Origin: Plectrocnemia conspersa
Lineage: Eukaryota > Arthropoda > Insecta > Trichoptera > Polycentropodidae
Reading direction: 5' to 3'
Assembly: GCA_009617715.1 (NCBI GenBank)
Contig: VTFK01000192.1
Span: forward strand, 434,001-498,000
Length of the DNA: 64,000 bases
Shown: one piece after another, positions 1-12,850 of the stretch
How the letters are laid out: the number at the start of each line of letters is the position of its first letter
Position numbering within the stretch: the stretch's first letter is position 1
Notes under the pieces: generated by a model
Seen by the model: only the letters and a program-made list of their open reading frames with translations
Database searches by the model: none
Told to the model about the DNA's origin: nothing
Position numbers and translations under genes: made by a program

Positions 1-1090
1 AACAACGATTTTAGTCAGAATTATGCTAGAAATTTTCAGAAATAGCATTCATTAACATTTTTTCATCTTATTGTTACATCACAATCTAAACCGGTCTTCA
101 CTAAAACGTTTATTTTTAAACATATTTTATCTGAGTCAGAATAAGTAACTAGGTACTAAATTAATATTACATCTTTTTCATGATATGGTTACTGTAATAT
201 TTCGATCTAAGCGAATTAGATGCTGTGTTTCTTTATAAATATAAATTAATTGATTTTTTTTTTTTTTTATTTCTTACTGTCGTTTAGCATATGAGCGCTA
301 GAAGTAATATATTTTTAACACCTGCCTAAGAGTCAAGACAATGGTGCACAGCTTTGGGCCAAACAAAAGGAAAGAACCACACAAACAGACGGAAAGATAG
401 CAGAGTCGGCCTGTGCAAACAGATTTGTACTTTTGTGTAATGTGCCGTGTATGCCAGAGTAAACAGTGTCGTAAATATGAGGTAATAGTGTGTGTACAAA
501 GGCCTGACACTATAGTTCGGTATTATAGCCGAGCTGATAACAAAACCAAATCCCGCGAGCCCTTATCACAACAAAGACTAGACGCCAAAACGGCTGTCGC
601 CTTATCAATTCCACGAAAATTGTGTTAAATTCGGCGATTTGTCGGCTCTGTACGGTAGACGACGAGGGAGGTCATGGTTTTTTTAGTTTATTTTTGAAAC
701 AGTCAAAAAAGTAGTTTGAGACTACTTTGACGGTTAACTGGTGAGCGCCAATGATTAAATATATTATATGATTTGAAAAATATCATACTAAGCATCTAAT
801 TAATAAAATAATAAACAGAATATTATATAAGTACAAAAAATATTTCTAATTAATTTTTAAACATAGTCACTATGGACATAAATAATGGATGGCCTTCCAC
901 TCTTTTTTTCCTCATCAACCTTTTCCTGTTTTAACGACACTATTTTTTATATATATTGCCTGTTCTTAACGTCATTTTTGTAAAAAATAAGTAAAAGGCA
1001 ATAAATATCAGCATCAATTTTATATAAAAATACATATTCACTGTAACATCATATACATATGTATATAGTAAAATATTGTTTTGATAAAAT
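1..1090. other. AT-rich intergenic DNA, no gene seen
   Basis: The short open frames around 300-630 overlap each other on both strands, have no recognisable motif and no splice or promoter context, so I treat them as chance. The segment 410-670 is somewhat richer in GC than its surroundings, but I cannot assign it. Confidence 0.5.
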
Positions 1091-1099
1091 AATAGTAAT

Positions 1100-2113
1100 A
1101 AAGAACATATACCAATAATATTTACTTATATAAAAGAAAACAAAAAGTTAAAATAAATAATGTATATTCTGAAGAGAAATTAGTGTCTTATGGAGTACAT
1201 CTAAATTGGGACCATTGTTATTTGTTTTGTATATTAATGATATAGTTAATAATGTAAAAAAATGTAAAATTCATCTATTTGCGGATGACACATTAATGTA
1301 TTGCATAGGTGATAACATTAAAGAAATTGTAAATAATTTAAATATTGAATTAAGTATATTAGAAATATGGTTAAAGAATAATTTACTTAAATTAAATGAG
1401 AATAAAACTAAATGTATGTTTATTAATTATAAAAATGTGTTAGATAATAGTACCAAAATAGTAATAAATAACTCTTGTATAGAAATAGTGGATAATATAA
1501 AATATTTAGGAGTAATTGTTGATACAAAATTAAATTTTAAAGAACATTGTAATTACATATTAAAAAAAATTAGTAGAAAAATAGGTTTATTATCTAGATT
1601 AAGAAATATATTAAGTATAAATACAAAAAAAAAATTTACAATAGTATAATATTGCCTCATTTTAATTATTGTGCAACACTATTAAATATGTTAAATAAAT
1701 TAGACAAACAAATTTTGCAAAAAAAATTACAAAATAGGGCAATGAGAGTAATCTTAAATAAAAATAGATTAACTAATTGTAAAAGTATGATTGATAGATT
1801 AATATGGTTGAATGTTCAAGAAATATTGAGTATGAATGTTTTAGTATTTATATATAAGTTAGAAAATAATATGTTACCAGAATATTTTAATAAGTATTTA
1901 ATAAGAAATAAAGATGTACATAAATATAATACTAGAAATAGAGAAAATTTAAAGATAATTAAGTATAAGAAAACGAGTACGGCTAGGGGAGTTATGTACG
2001 GAGGTTTTGATTTATATAATAGTCTTCCAAGAGAAATCCGAAACAGCAAAAATATAACGGGCTTCATAAATGGATTAAAAAAACACATTCGTACATATAG
2101 AAATAAATTATAA
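1100..2113 (+). pseudogene. Reverse transcriptase of the LINE, broken by two frameshifts
   Basis: This would have copied the element's RNA into DNA at a nicked target. Visible in order: residues that fit the sequence before the GVPQGS motif (KLVSYGV, 1168-1188), then GPLLFVLYINDI, the catalytic LFADDT (about 1275-1292), NNLLKLNENKTK, KYLGVIVD, and in the second part PHFNYC and YNTRNRENL near the C-terminus. Breaks: at about 1189-1205 the expected GVPQGS-x-LG codons are short by about 7 nt, shifting frame. At 1625-1634 a run of ten A shifts frame again, so that the reading passes from the frame ending at 1649 to the one beginning before 1652. The second half is then open to the stop at 2111-2113. 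It is dead but not very old, because the two long frames have no internal stops. Confidence 0.85.
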
Positions 2114-2281
2114 ATCTTTATTATTGTATATTTTTATTTTTTCTTTCTGTTATGTATTTTTTATATATTTTTTATATATGCTTACTAAATTTGTTAGATG
2201 TAAAGATTAGCTATTAAGCTAAATAAATTAATAAAATAAAATAAATAATAATAATAAAAAATAAATAATAATAATAATAAA
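1100..2281 (+). mobile_element. 5'-truncated non-LTR retrotransposon (LINE), 3' half with simple-repeat tail
   Basis: The segment runs from inside the reverse transcriptase palm domain, through the C-terminal region, to a short AT-rich 3' UTR and a tail of AATA/ATA-type repeats (about 2222-2281). A 5' truncation plus a short-repeat tail is the usual product of target-primed reverse transcription. A small stem (TTAGCT, loop ATTA, AGCTAA; 2207-2222) abuts the tail and could be the 3' structure recognised by the reverse transcriptase. The clade is probably Jockey/CR1-like. No target site duplication was identified because the 5' junction is unclear. Confidence 0.85.
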
Positions 2282-2478
2282 GAAGATCAGCTCCTTGAAC
2301 CTTACGCTGAAAACATTTTTGTTTCAAACAAGCTAAGATGAATGACTCTATGTGACGCAATAGCACAATTGCTATATGTTTTTGTTTTCTAATTATATGT
2401 AATTTTTTTGGTTTTTACTATATAAATAAATTATTAATAAAGAAGTATTACTATTTTTTGCGTAGCCTTAATGGTTAA

Positions 2479-2481
<3 letters not shown>

Positions 2482-2548
<67 letters not shown>
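2482..2548. repeat. (AT)n microsatellite, about 67 bp
   Basis: An uninterrupted AT dinucleotide run lies between the LINE tail and the foldback element. Nothing else is visible in it. Confidence 0.95.
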
Positions 2549-2552
<4 letters not shown>

Positions 2553-2597
2553 AATAACTCATGTTAAAACCAAATTATGCCGCGCCTGATACATGCA

Positions 2598-2733
2598 TGG
2601 CGGTGAGATAATTTCCTTTTCGATCGCTCGCGTGTGACGAGAGTGACGAGAGTGAGTGAGAGATAAGAGCATGCGGTCAGCATGCTCTTATCTCTCAACA
2701 CGCAAGCGATCGAGAGGAAAAGTATTTCACCGT
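2598..2733. mobile_element. Foldback (hairpin) element, copy 1
   Basis: The two halves are reverse complements. The inner stem is a perfect 17 bp (2658-2674 with 2680-2696) around the 5-nt loop GGTCA. A second stem pairs 2621-2635 with 2698-2712 (14 of 15). The outer arms pair GGCGGTGAGATA at the left with TATTTCACCGTCC at the right. Compared with copy 2 near 47.5 kb, the right arm lacks about 20 nt (a CACTCACTCTCGTCACTT-type segment), so 2636-2657 is unpaired. There is no coding capacity. It is best read as a MITE or foldback element, GC-richer than its flanks. Confidence 0.75.
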
Positions 2734-2740
2734 CCACCCC

Positions 2741-5700
2741 TGATATGTATATATATTATTATATATTTAAAATATATTTTAATTATAAATGGAATGAGTA
2801 ACATTAAAACACAGCATTTAATTAAAATATGGTTTTAACGTATTTCGTGAACATATTTTTATAATTTTAATACGTGGTACTATAATATTAATTTTAATTA
2901 TTGCTGTTCTATATTATACAATATGTATACTTATGTTAAACGTAATTCCATTTTAAGTCTTCATTATTTCTTTCTAGAGAGCAGTACAAGATTAAAACGC
3001 GAGGAGAAAGGGCGATTGTCTGGGGCATAAAATTAAATTGGGCGCTAAATCAAGAATGGGGATAGTAAGAGGATTTAAAATTACACGTAGGTTGGCTTCA
3101 CTATTATTTTATAATAATTATTCACGAAATACAAATAATAAAGATCTATATTTATATAAATAAATTATTTTTAATAAATATAAAAAGTATGTATAATATT
3201 GGAAGATGAGCCACCTGTCATTTCTGAGGCAGCATAATGACTCACAATCGAATCTCGTATCTTCAATAACGATTAAGACAAAAAAGGAACATCAGTGGCC
3301 GTCCAAGTGTCAAATCTTAATTGCCTCAAATGCGGTTTCCTGTCCAGATAAACGCCGTTGCTAATAGGGAATCGTGTTGGCGTTGCTTCGAAATTACTGT
3401 TAACATTTCACTCGGTTCTCCTTTGTTCTATCCGTTGAATTGTTAAGGTACGTCCAGAATCGGAGTCTTTGTCTGAATAACGTTCGCGCGATGCACTTGT
3501 TTAGGTGTTTTATGCTTTGCCTTTAGTAAACTAAGGCTTGGAAACGTAACGGCTTCTGCTTTTACCCGAAGAGCGTATGGTAATATAATATACACAAGAG
3601 GCGTGTATTGATCACGAAATCTGTTCCAGAGTGCGTTTCTGAATACCTACTAGTTTTCAAGAACGGAGCAACGGAATCTAATAAACGCTCGGAATGGTTA
3701 AAGTTAACAATGGTTCATGAAACACATTAAAACTAGAATGTAGCACGCTTTTCAGCTTTTATTACAGCGCGGTTTATGGCTAAACCTCAAAAAGTCGATA
3801 AAAATGTAGTGGAAATCAATATGTTATTCATGAGCTAAATATGAGTTTAGCTGTACTAATATGTATTATTTTGTAACAAAAACTACGCTTTAATAATTTA
3901 TAATCAACTATAAGTTATTTATATTAGTAAATTGCAAAAATGAATAAATAAATTTAAACATACAGATGAAATTTAATAAAAAATATATGTGTAAATATAT
4001 AATTAAAAAATGAGTATTACAACACAAAGGTGTTCATTTCCCTTAAATTTTTACATCTGCGGATTATCCTAGGGATGCTTCAATATTATATAAACCTACA
4101 GCTTCGTGAAATATTATTATTAAATATATACAATATACAAACAATGTTTCTTATTAAAATACTTTATAGGTAACATATTTAAAAAATTTTTTATATAATT
4201 ATTCTTATTTTATAATCTCATTGAGTTACATTCTCTAATTATTTTAAAGTAACTGACATACATATATATTAGTTTAATTAAAAAAATACGTTGTGAATAT
4301 ATGGAAAGATTCTGTAAAATAATTCTTTATTTAGTTAAAGAAAATTTTCATATCAATAACTTTAATATTTTATTAATACATAGTATATATCATACATCGA
4401 AGATTTGCTAAACAATCTACGTGATAATGTTCATGCAGTTTTCAATTTGATGTAAATATGTTTTGCAACAATAATATATTAGTAAACATGTTATGTAAAC
4501 AGCTTTACTAATCATAAACGTATCAACGATAACTCACTTGAATGCGAACGTTATCTGAAATTAATCGAACAATAATAATTATTTTTCCGAGTCTTTATTC
4601 GCCAAAATAAATAATTATTTAGAACACGTCAGCTTTTTGTTAAATATATTTTCTTTTCACATTTCTTATCTCTGCATTAATTGAGCATAATTCACGTTAA
4701 TGGTACGTATAGTATCTTTCTCGTTCTACGTCAATGAAGAATCGTGCGGTAAACAAAAAATAGCTTGACATTGTTTATATGACCGACACAAACAATAAGA
4801 ATGATGTCTTTTATAATATTATATCAGCAATTGCGCAGAATTGGATTAACCTGGAGGTTAATAATATGTCTTCCTCTTTCTTTTATACGAAGAAAATACA
4901 CTCTAACGAGGAAGAGATTGTCTATAAGCCACTTTACTGAAAGATAAAAGTGACTTATAAACCGCATTGTGTACGGCAGAAAATATGGTATACCAATAAA
5001 ATAAAATTGTCAGCCTTTCCGTTATTCATTACAGCGAAAGCATCGTTTCTAATATTAGATGTTTCACTTCTTTGTTCATACATATGTTCAAAAACATCTC
5101 TCATATAAACACAAAACAATTATGTTTATTTTCGCAGTTAATTTTAACGCTGACAGCTTGAAACTTTGGTAAACAACTGACGTGTTTTTGGTCACATATT
5201 ATTACAACACTGTCTCGGAATTTTTTTAATTCTTTGACACGGCTGCTTTTTGATGCCACGTTACTGCCAAGCTTTCCGAAGGCTGCAGGTTTTTCCTTCG
5301 TCAGGCGATAACATAAATAAAAATGCATGTTTTTCTTGCACCGTAATAAATATTATATTTATAGTCGAACGCTGAGTTTCAATGTGCATTAAAAATATGA
5401 GAAAGTCTATTTCCGCATAGCCTTGAATTTAGACACTTGTACCAATATGTTTACTACTGACTGAAAAAAATACATTAGCTTGATCTACGATATACGACTT
5501 GTTTTCGAAAGATTGAAATTCGTGCAATTCGTGCAATCCAAAAAGCGAAACGTTAAAATATCTACAATACTGATATATTTTTCAAAAGGTCATCCTTAAA
5601 AAAATTATACACAATTGGAACAAAAAAATAAAGTCCAGTTATGGTAAAATGACAATAACTATATTTATTAAAACATAATTTCAAGACACTTTCGATCGTT

Positions 5701-8700
5701 GATAAATTAATATGAGCCATATGTAGTCCTGAAAATGCCAACTAGAACTAGCATTGTTTACCATTCACTAGAACGATTATATTGTAACGTGATGTATTTT
5801 TGGTATACGTATTTTTTCTGCAGCATCAATGATATCTATAGCATCGAAAAGCGAACAATAATATAATATATCCGCAGTATGATTGAAATCATATATTGAA
5901 CTTTTAACTAAATCTTACTGAAAATGCACAATTATTTTTATCAATCGTGTAATTCTCATCGATTTATGAATGCTTAAAACTCTTAGTAATATGTTAATGA
6001 TAATGAAAACAAAACACATTTCAAGTTATTGTGATCTATAAAGATATACAATAACACCATTAAAATTATTATAGTAAACATTAAAATAAAATATCATTTT
6101 TTTTATGGTAAATATAAAATTTTAAAATCGAAATTTGCCTTATTATATAATATAAAAAAAGGTTTAAAACTTATATCTGGTGTTTGTGTTCTAAAACACC
6201 TGCACCAAAAGTCACAATTTAGAGGTCACCATAACAACCGCTTGAACAACGAAATAAATCTATCACATTAAATTATCTTATCACGCAAGTAAATATCACA
6301 TATTATCAGGACCGCTGAGAACGAACCCGGGTCCTGAGAAAATTATTATTCCGGGCCTCAGAGCGTTCTCCGTGAATTTTTGTCTTCTGAGAAGTGATAA
6401 TTGTTTTTGCGCTTTGATATTTTCATATTTTTATCGTGATTTCGTGACTAAAATGATCTAGATCTTATTGTCTCTTACAACATGCTTAGTTTAGTTTAAT
6501 CTGGTAATGACTAAAAGGCAATTTTGGCAAAGCGTGCCATATATGGTCGCTTTTCTCTCAACACGTGCGAATCTATTTACGTAACCAAAAACGATCTTCG
6601 TTTCGCACGCTTCCCGTTGCGCGACCTTCTCTCTTCAAATATAAATACACGCACGCATAATAAAAAGAGCAAAACGGAACAAAAGAAAAGAAGGAAGGAG
6701 TATAATAGTGTATGTGCACATATTGCACCATTGTCGTTTTGCTTCAGCTTCTGGTTCGCGTGTGAATCGCCGCGGTCACTGTGTGTTGCCCAGCACGTAT
6801 TGCCCAGATAAAAATAATACGCACACATATTTTATAATCAATCAGTTTATTGTGACTCATTTATTCAATAATTAATTCTGACTGTGTGTAACTTGCATTT
6901 TGTGAAATTTGCATTTGCGTCAATTGTGGATAAACAGAATTTGATGTAATAATAATTTATTAATGTCGTTGGCCAATCTGTAGACAACTGTGCAAATAGT
7001 GGTTTGTGGGGTGCAAGGCGCGTTGTTTCTGTCGCGACGCGTGATGTGTCCATTTATTGCGAAATATGCAATATTTTAAAAACAAATTGCCTTTTGGCTG
7101 TCACGCAATGATAATTTAGCTTAATGTAACCAAAAATATCTGACATATTTTCTTCTGACAAGATTTAAGGGTATATAATTTGAATTAATGTACAATGGAA
7201 CACAGTTGGTTGCGAAAGCATATGTTTCAACTTCTTCCCCCGAGTAAAAGTCAGGGTTTTTGCCTTCTTGTTCGCGTAGGACATTGACTTTTGCGGCAGG
7301 ACCGTCATATAAGGCTTGAAGGACCAGCGAAACAGTCGGATTAATTTAAATATTTTATTTTATTTTTCTACATACTTTAAAATACATATGCTTATCCTGC
7401 AAGCGAGTTTCTCAAACATTAATGTTATAAGAACGAGCGGGACACTCGCACTCAGGTTGTTCCAGGCATTTTATAATAGGCCTTTCTATGGAGATATAAC
7501 TATCTTAAAGAATTAACCAGGAGTCTAAGCCATCTCGTTCTTTTTAAGTCGACGATAGCAAAACACAGAAAACAGCTCTTGAATGGCGCGTCTCTAAGGG
7601 TCTGAGTCCCCGTATAATTTTCTCTGAAACTTTGTCCTTTATGTCCGTTTTACAAATTGTATTTTTTGTTAACTATTAAAATTTAAAACATATTGAATTG
7701 CGTTCAATCGAAATGAACCCAAAATCCCTAAAGTAGCAATCACAGTAATACTTAACACAGAAAAAATGGAGTTGTGACAATGGTCTAAAAATGACCGATT
7801 TATATATACATCATATATAAAGCTGATCATGGAGGATTCTGTTGTTTCTTTAGTCTTGTGGCGATGCTCAAATAAAAATTGTCCGTACATAAATATTGAT
7901 TAAATTTAACACGAATATGAATTAGCTGTAAATTAATAGCTTAAAATAATTTAAAACGCAACAATAATCCATGGAACTCAATTAAATTATACTTTTTTAC
8001 AGATAGTGCATATTTTTAAAGCGTTTATGTGTATGTTATTATCAATTTATGATTGTTTATTAACATATTAACAAAGATTGTAATAAGCACCATCTAAAAG
8101 CAAATAATCTGGGATTAATAAATATCTTTTTGGACAAATCAGCGTTAATATCTTAAAATTAGCATTTTTAATAAATTGCTAGCTTGTTTTATTTGACCGG
8201 CTATTACTAAAACACTACAAAAAAAAAAAAGCCTGTTCATGTTCGTAATTAGCAGATATAAATGCACAAAGCACAAAAAAATATGCTGGCAAGCAAAAAA
8301 TGCAAACAAACACGAGAGCTAATAATATATGCACATCTAAAAAAGTATATTGTACTTGTTTATTATCTTCTTTGAAATGAATAAATTTTAATTTTGAGAT
8401 TAACGCTTTTGTGATGTGTTATTTTTTAATGGATTATTTAAAAAAATTTTAGTATAATATTTTCACAAATTCTAACACACAACAGAATATTTTATCCAAA
8501 TTAAACTAATTCCAATAATTTAGATATTCGTTGTATATTTTTTATTTATTTAACACTATGTATTAATCAATTTTATTTATTATTTAAACAATTTTATAAA
8601 AAATGTATTACAAATATCCTCATATCTTCAGACTCATAAACGAATTATTATATAATACATATATTATTATATTTTAGCTATAAGTGTATATTCCTATATG

Positions 8701-10520
8701 TTCATCACTACATATTTACAACTTCTAAACTAGTTAAAATTTAATTTTAAATTTGACGTTGATATTATAAAATATTTATACTTTAATACACAACTTTCTA
8801 GGGTACCACAAAAGCGAGGATTTGCTTTGAAACATTTTAAATTTAATAAATGAGCGTTAAAAAAGTAACGAAGAAAATAACAAATTGTTTCTGAAAGCGA
8901 ACATATTAATCAAAACTTTTTAAAACCATCCACAGCAACACAAACGCAAATTTTAACATGTCTCCAATTGTAAAGAGCCAAACAATGGCTCGCTTTTGCA
9001 TGCATAAAAAAACGAAAGTCCTAGCTTTAAAACATGGTTCTCTTAAATCTTCTTAACTCGCTCTGTTGCAATTTTAATTAATAAATCTTAACAAACATTT
9101 ATATATTTTTCGGAATGTAGATATAATTTAGTTTGAATATGTGAAGATTTAGCCACACTGCACTTATTTATAAAACTGTGAAGATTTAGCCACACTGTAT
9201 TTATAAAAGCATTTAACGATCGCTGCTGATTTATTTGATGCGCTTTTAACGTGTATGCGCGACAAGTGATTTCTCACGGTCAATGCGTATTTGCATCAAA
9301 TGCTTTCTAGCTATATCCAAATAATATTTAGCCTAAAATATGTTTTAAACTTTTGATTTACCGAATAACATTCGTGCATAATCTGCGTTGAGTTTAATAT
9401 TACTTAACGATTATAAAATAAATGGATTCCTCATGCACCAACTTTTCACTGAATATTAAAAATTTGTTCATCACACTATTAAGAGATTTGAAGTTTTGTT
9501 TCTGTTAAAATTATAAAGTGACCGTCGAAGTGTAGCTCATCATATACTACAATCGACTTTAATATGTCTGACCCGATCAAGAAGGATCTGTTACATAGCT
9601 CGGAACTTGCTACTCCACTTATTTATGCACTTTATTTACCAATGAATTTTGATAGGATTAATCTCTTAAAATAAATGATGAAACGCTGTTTAAATTTGGA
9701 TGATAGTTTTAATGAAGCAGCCGTGTTTATATTTTTTTTAGCTATTTTAAAGTTTTGATTTGACTATAATCGTCCACATAATATGTAATAAATAATATTT
9801 TTAATATTATATATCTCAATCAATAATTATCATTTCGTTATCGATTAAAAATCAAAACGAACAATATGCATGTTGCAATTATTGTACGACAATCACTTTG
9901 TGCAACGTCAAATAAAAAATCACATCCCACATTATATTTTATACAGACATGACTCAATACTGAATCGGACACTTTTCGTTTTCTTTATCACTGACAAGGC
10001 TACTTGCGAAATGTTCGTTTTAAATAATAAAAATCATTCTCGGTTATTGCACTTTGCGAGATTAAATTTCGCATTGTTGTATTATAGTTCGATGTTTTTT
10101 TTTTATGTTCTTTGGAAAAATGTAAAAATCGCTTTAATTACATTCATTGTTATACAAAACGAAAATGAATCACGTTGACCGTAAAAGTGTCAATTAAAAA
10201 TACGTACACGTATTTTCGGCAGTAAAAGTGTAATAAAGATAAAGCGAACGTGTGCCGTTAAAATATTTAGTAATTGTTGTATTAATTAATTATTAATTAT
10301 TCGACACATTATCAGGTTAATGGTTATGCATATGTCATCTTGAAATATAAAGCCTAAATGCAATATGAAATATCCTGAAAATGTATTAAAATATTCTCGA
10401 CATATATTAATATTTCTCAATAGAATAAAGACATGTTATGCGAACAACATTATGTTAACATATAATGCAGAGATAACATTTTTCATCAAAAAGTTTCAGT
10501 GGTCATAATAAAATAAAATT
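2741..10520. other. Long AT-rich stretch, no gene recognised
   Basis: I see no ORF with a recognisable domain. Segments near 3200-3760, 6300-6830 and 7200-7640 are less AT-rich than the rest and could be regulatory or old repeat DNA. Around 6309-6336 there is a short inverted pair (CAGGACC with GGTCCTG) that may be a degraded transposon end. A 13-bp stem with one mismatch lies at 4923-4959. The open frame at 9870-10178 (up to 102 codons) has no motif and biased AT-rich composition; I do not call it a gene. Confidence 0.5.
9141..9210. repeat. Two-copy tandem repeat, 37-bp period
   Basis: GTGAAGATTTAGCCACACTG occurs at 9141 and again at 9178, followed in each copy by a similar ATTTATAAAA segment. 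It is a local tandem duplication with no visible function. Confidence 0.9.
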
Positions 10521-10554
10521 CAGAAATATGAATTATTCACACAATAAAAAATAT

Positions 10555-11251
10555 AAATGTCACACAATTTCATTTTCAAGGTCATTAACGCCGGCAAAAT
10601 ATTCATACCATCTAGGCGGATATTTTCTGGAAAGGTTTTCTTCAACTAAGGATTTAGGAGTGACTTTCGAAGAACGTTGGAAATTTAGCCAGCACATTGC
10701 AGAGACTCATAGCAAATCCTTAAAAATGCTCGGTTTTATCTTGAGAAATGCGCGTTATTTCAGGAATACTTTAGTATTGCGCACTCTTTATGATACTCTA
10801 GTCCGCAGCATACTAGAAACTAGCTCCATCATTTGGATCCCAGGCGTAATGAATCAATGTAATGAATTGAAGCTGGAAAAAGTACAACGTAAATTTCTTC
10901 GATATTTATACTTGAAGGAATACGGGTATTATCCGTTCTTGTTTCCCAGTGCTTTTATTTTGGGAGCCCTGTGTTTATGTAATTAAACACTTCTGGAAAT
11001 TGCTCAAGGGCATCGTAGACAATCCTTCAGTGCTCGAGCAGCTTCAAATGTGGGCTCCTGAAGGTGGTTATAGTTCTCGGTCTCGTCCACTATTCTTGCC
11101 TGTTAAATCTAGAACTGGAGCACTTGCCAACTCTTCTCTGGCCAAGGCTATTTATCTGCTCAATTCTGTCCATAGTAATATTGACATTTTCTCTTGCACA
11201 TATGGAGTTTTGATTCAGTTCGTATGGGACAATGCACACCTGTTGTGGTGA
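10555..11251 (+). pseudogene. C-terminal reverse-transcriptase region of LINE family 2, copy A
   Basis: Readable segments include CHTISFSRS, FSSTKDLGVTF, FSQHIAETHSKSLKMLGFI, LYDTLVRSILETSSIIW, KVQRKFLRYLYLKEYGYYP and, in another frame, FWKLLKGIVDNPSVLEQLQ. This is the typical region after the palm domain of Jockey-like LINE polyproteins. The frame breaks near 10970, where the GALGYVSLSTRRSVYV segment preserved in copy B is deleted to GAL-CLCN and a stop. There is no catalytic core, so it cannot be active. Confidence 0.85.
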
Positions 11252-11315
11252 TTTATGTCTGTTGTTTTGTCTTGTTTATATTTGTATGTATTATGATGTA
11301 TTAGTACTTTTGACT

Positions 11316-11351
11316 ATCGTGACGCATTGGGTTTACCTGTCAGGTCACGAT
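11316..11351 (+). other. Conserved stem-loop at the 3' end of LINE copy A
   Basis: ATCGTGAC (11316-11323) pairs perfectly with GTCACGAT (11344-11351) around a 20-nt loop, just upstream of the (AATA)n tail. Copy B carries the same 8-bp stem and 20-nt loop at 12890-12925, with two substitutions, both in the loop. In LINEs such a structure can be the RNA end recognised by the reverse transcriptase; that role is inference here. Confidence 0.7.
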
Positions 11352-11384
11352 GGTTATAATTTTAATAAATAAATAAATAAATAT

Positions 11385-12850
11385 CGGTTTTTATATTGCG
11401 ATACAGCGTGAAAACTTTCTGTGAAATGCAAAAATATTTTTTGTATAGGTAAATCTTTACTTTTACAGAATTGGAAATATTAAAATATATAATATGATAT
11501 ATACTACGAGAAAAATATTAATCATCTAAGAATTAAAAATCATATACTTAAAAACTCCATGGACTACTTATGATTATCATAGCCTTATTTTTCACTCGAG
11601 ATTTGATTTAATCACCTCATATTCAGACTGCTGTTATTGAATAATCGGGCATGTGCCCTTTCTGCATTTAGCAATTCAATTGAAACGACATGTGCGCGAA
11701 CTAAAATGCTCTTATTATTAGAAAATTGTCTGTAAGTGGACTGACAATGACGTCAAGAGCCTCTGGCTGTTCTTTTTTAATACCGACAAACATTAATATA
11801 GATATTGACGTCAATAAACAGACACAACGGAGGTTAATATTATTCATCTTATTTAAAACAAATTGCTTACTTATGTGTTCACCCTATATTCACATTTTCT
11901 GTTACCAGAATTCGTTTGTAAAAAAAGAGAAATTTCTGTCCACTTGTCATTAAAACAACATATGCTTTATTTTAATTTTATGATTAAAATTTAGTAAATT
12001 CTAGCCAATTTATCATATCATAGCTTGACTAATATATATTGAAGGTTACTCAAATGCATCTATAGAGAAAACCTTAAAATTTAAACTACTAAGCTATACA
12101 AAATATTTCGGTGTTTGTTATGAAAAGCTAAAAATGCAATCAAAGATAAACTGTTTTTAATTAACGTTTTTATGTATTGTTGCACTAAAATAATAATGAA
12201 AAATATATGTAACATCAGAATGTTTACGTACCAAATAAATTATATTGACTAAAGCTATTGAATTAAAAAAATAATTTTAATATTTGCTAAGAGATATTTA
12301 TATATATTAATAAAAAAAATGCTCGTATTGCAAAACACTCGTAAATCACGTTACTCGCAATACGAGGTTCCGCTATATTTGCATACAATCAAAATAAGTC
12401 GCAAAACTCTCAATATTTCAACAAGGCCAGATATAAGCTACACATAAAAAGAAATCTCATTTCACACATTCAATCCCAACATTGATTTCGCGGCATACTT
12501 ACGTGTCACTGAATCGTGTTAATATCTACGGTTTCGCATTAAAATATATATGTATATGCATTACTTACGTGTGAATGTATAAAAACCGCTTTTCGATCCG
12601 GTTTTTTTATTGTTAACGTCGATTTTAAGCCGTCTCGGAAAATCAGAACCGTTGACAAGCCATCAAACGGAAGCCATATTGAAAACATACATTCACAAAC
12701 GTATACCTACATTCGCGATAATGTATCGCGCAAAAACAAGCTCGTGCTGAGAGTGTATGGGCGGCTTATCGCTGCGAATAAATGCGCATAACAAGCTTGA
12801 TCCTTTCGGCAACATTCATGCTTGTACTCAATATTCTATTTGATAAGATA
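11385..12850. other. Spacer between the two inverted LINE fragments
   Basis: AT-rich with no gene. It holds two perfect TGACGTCA sites (11748, 11806), a 10-bp inverted repeat with a 25-nt loop (12322-12331 with 12357-12366), and a less AT-rich patch at 12590-12810 with no identifiable content. The open frame at 11726-11953 shows no motif. Confidence 0.5.
11748..11813. promoter_or_regulatory. Pair of perfect CRE palindromes (TGACGTCA)
   Basis: TGACGTCA occurs at 11748-11755 and 11806-11813. This is the consensus site for CREB/ATF bZIP dimers in animals. One 8-bp palindrome is expected about once or less in a window this size and composition, so two within 66 bp is notable. No promoter or gene is visible next to them, so an enhancer role is speculation. 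Confidence 0.3.

Larger units (their letters stand above)
10549..11384 (+). mobile_element. LINE 3' fragment, family 2, copy A (+ strand)
   Basis: The fragment joins unrelated AT-rich sequence at about 10549 and ends in (AATA)n at about 11358-11384. It shares sequence throughout with copy B (12851-13845, opposite strand). Copy A starts downstream of the catalytic YADD motif that copy B still has. It lacks about 29 nt near 10970, which copy B retains, and keeps about 40 nt of 3' UTR (11260-11305) that copy B has lost. The two are therefore independent insertions or long-diverged copies, not one simple inversion. Confidence 0.88.

Noticed and set aside
4923..4959. 13-bp inverted repeat with 11-nt loop and one mismatch
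   Set aside because: Such stems are expected by chance in AT-rich DNA of this length.
9870..10178. 102-codon frame before LINE copy A
   Set aside because: AT-rich composition, no motif, no splice or promoter context.
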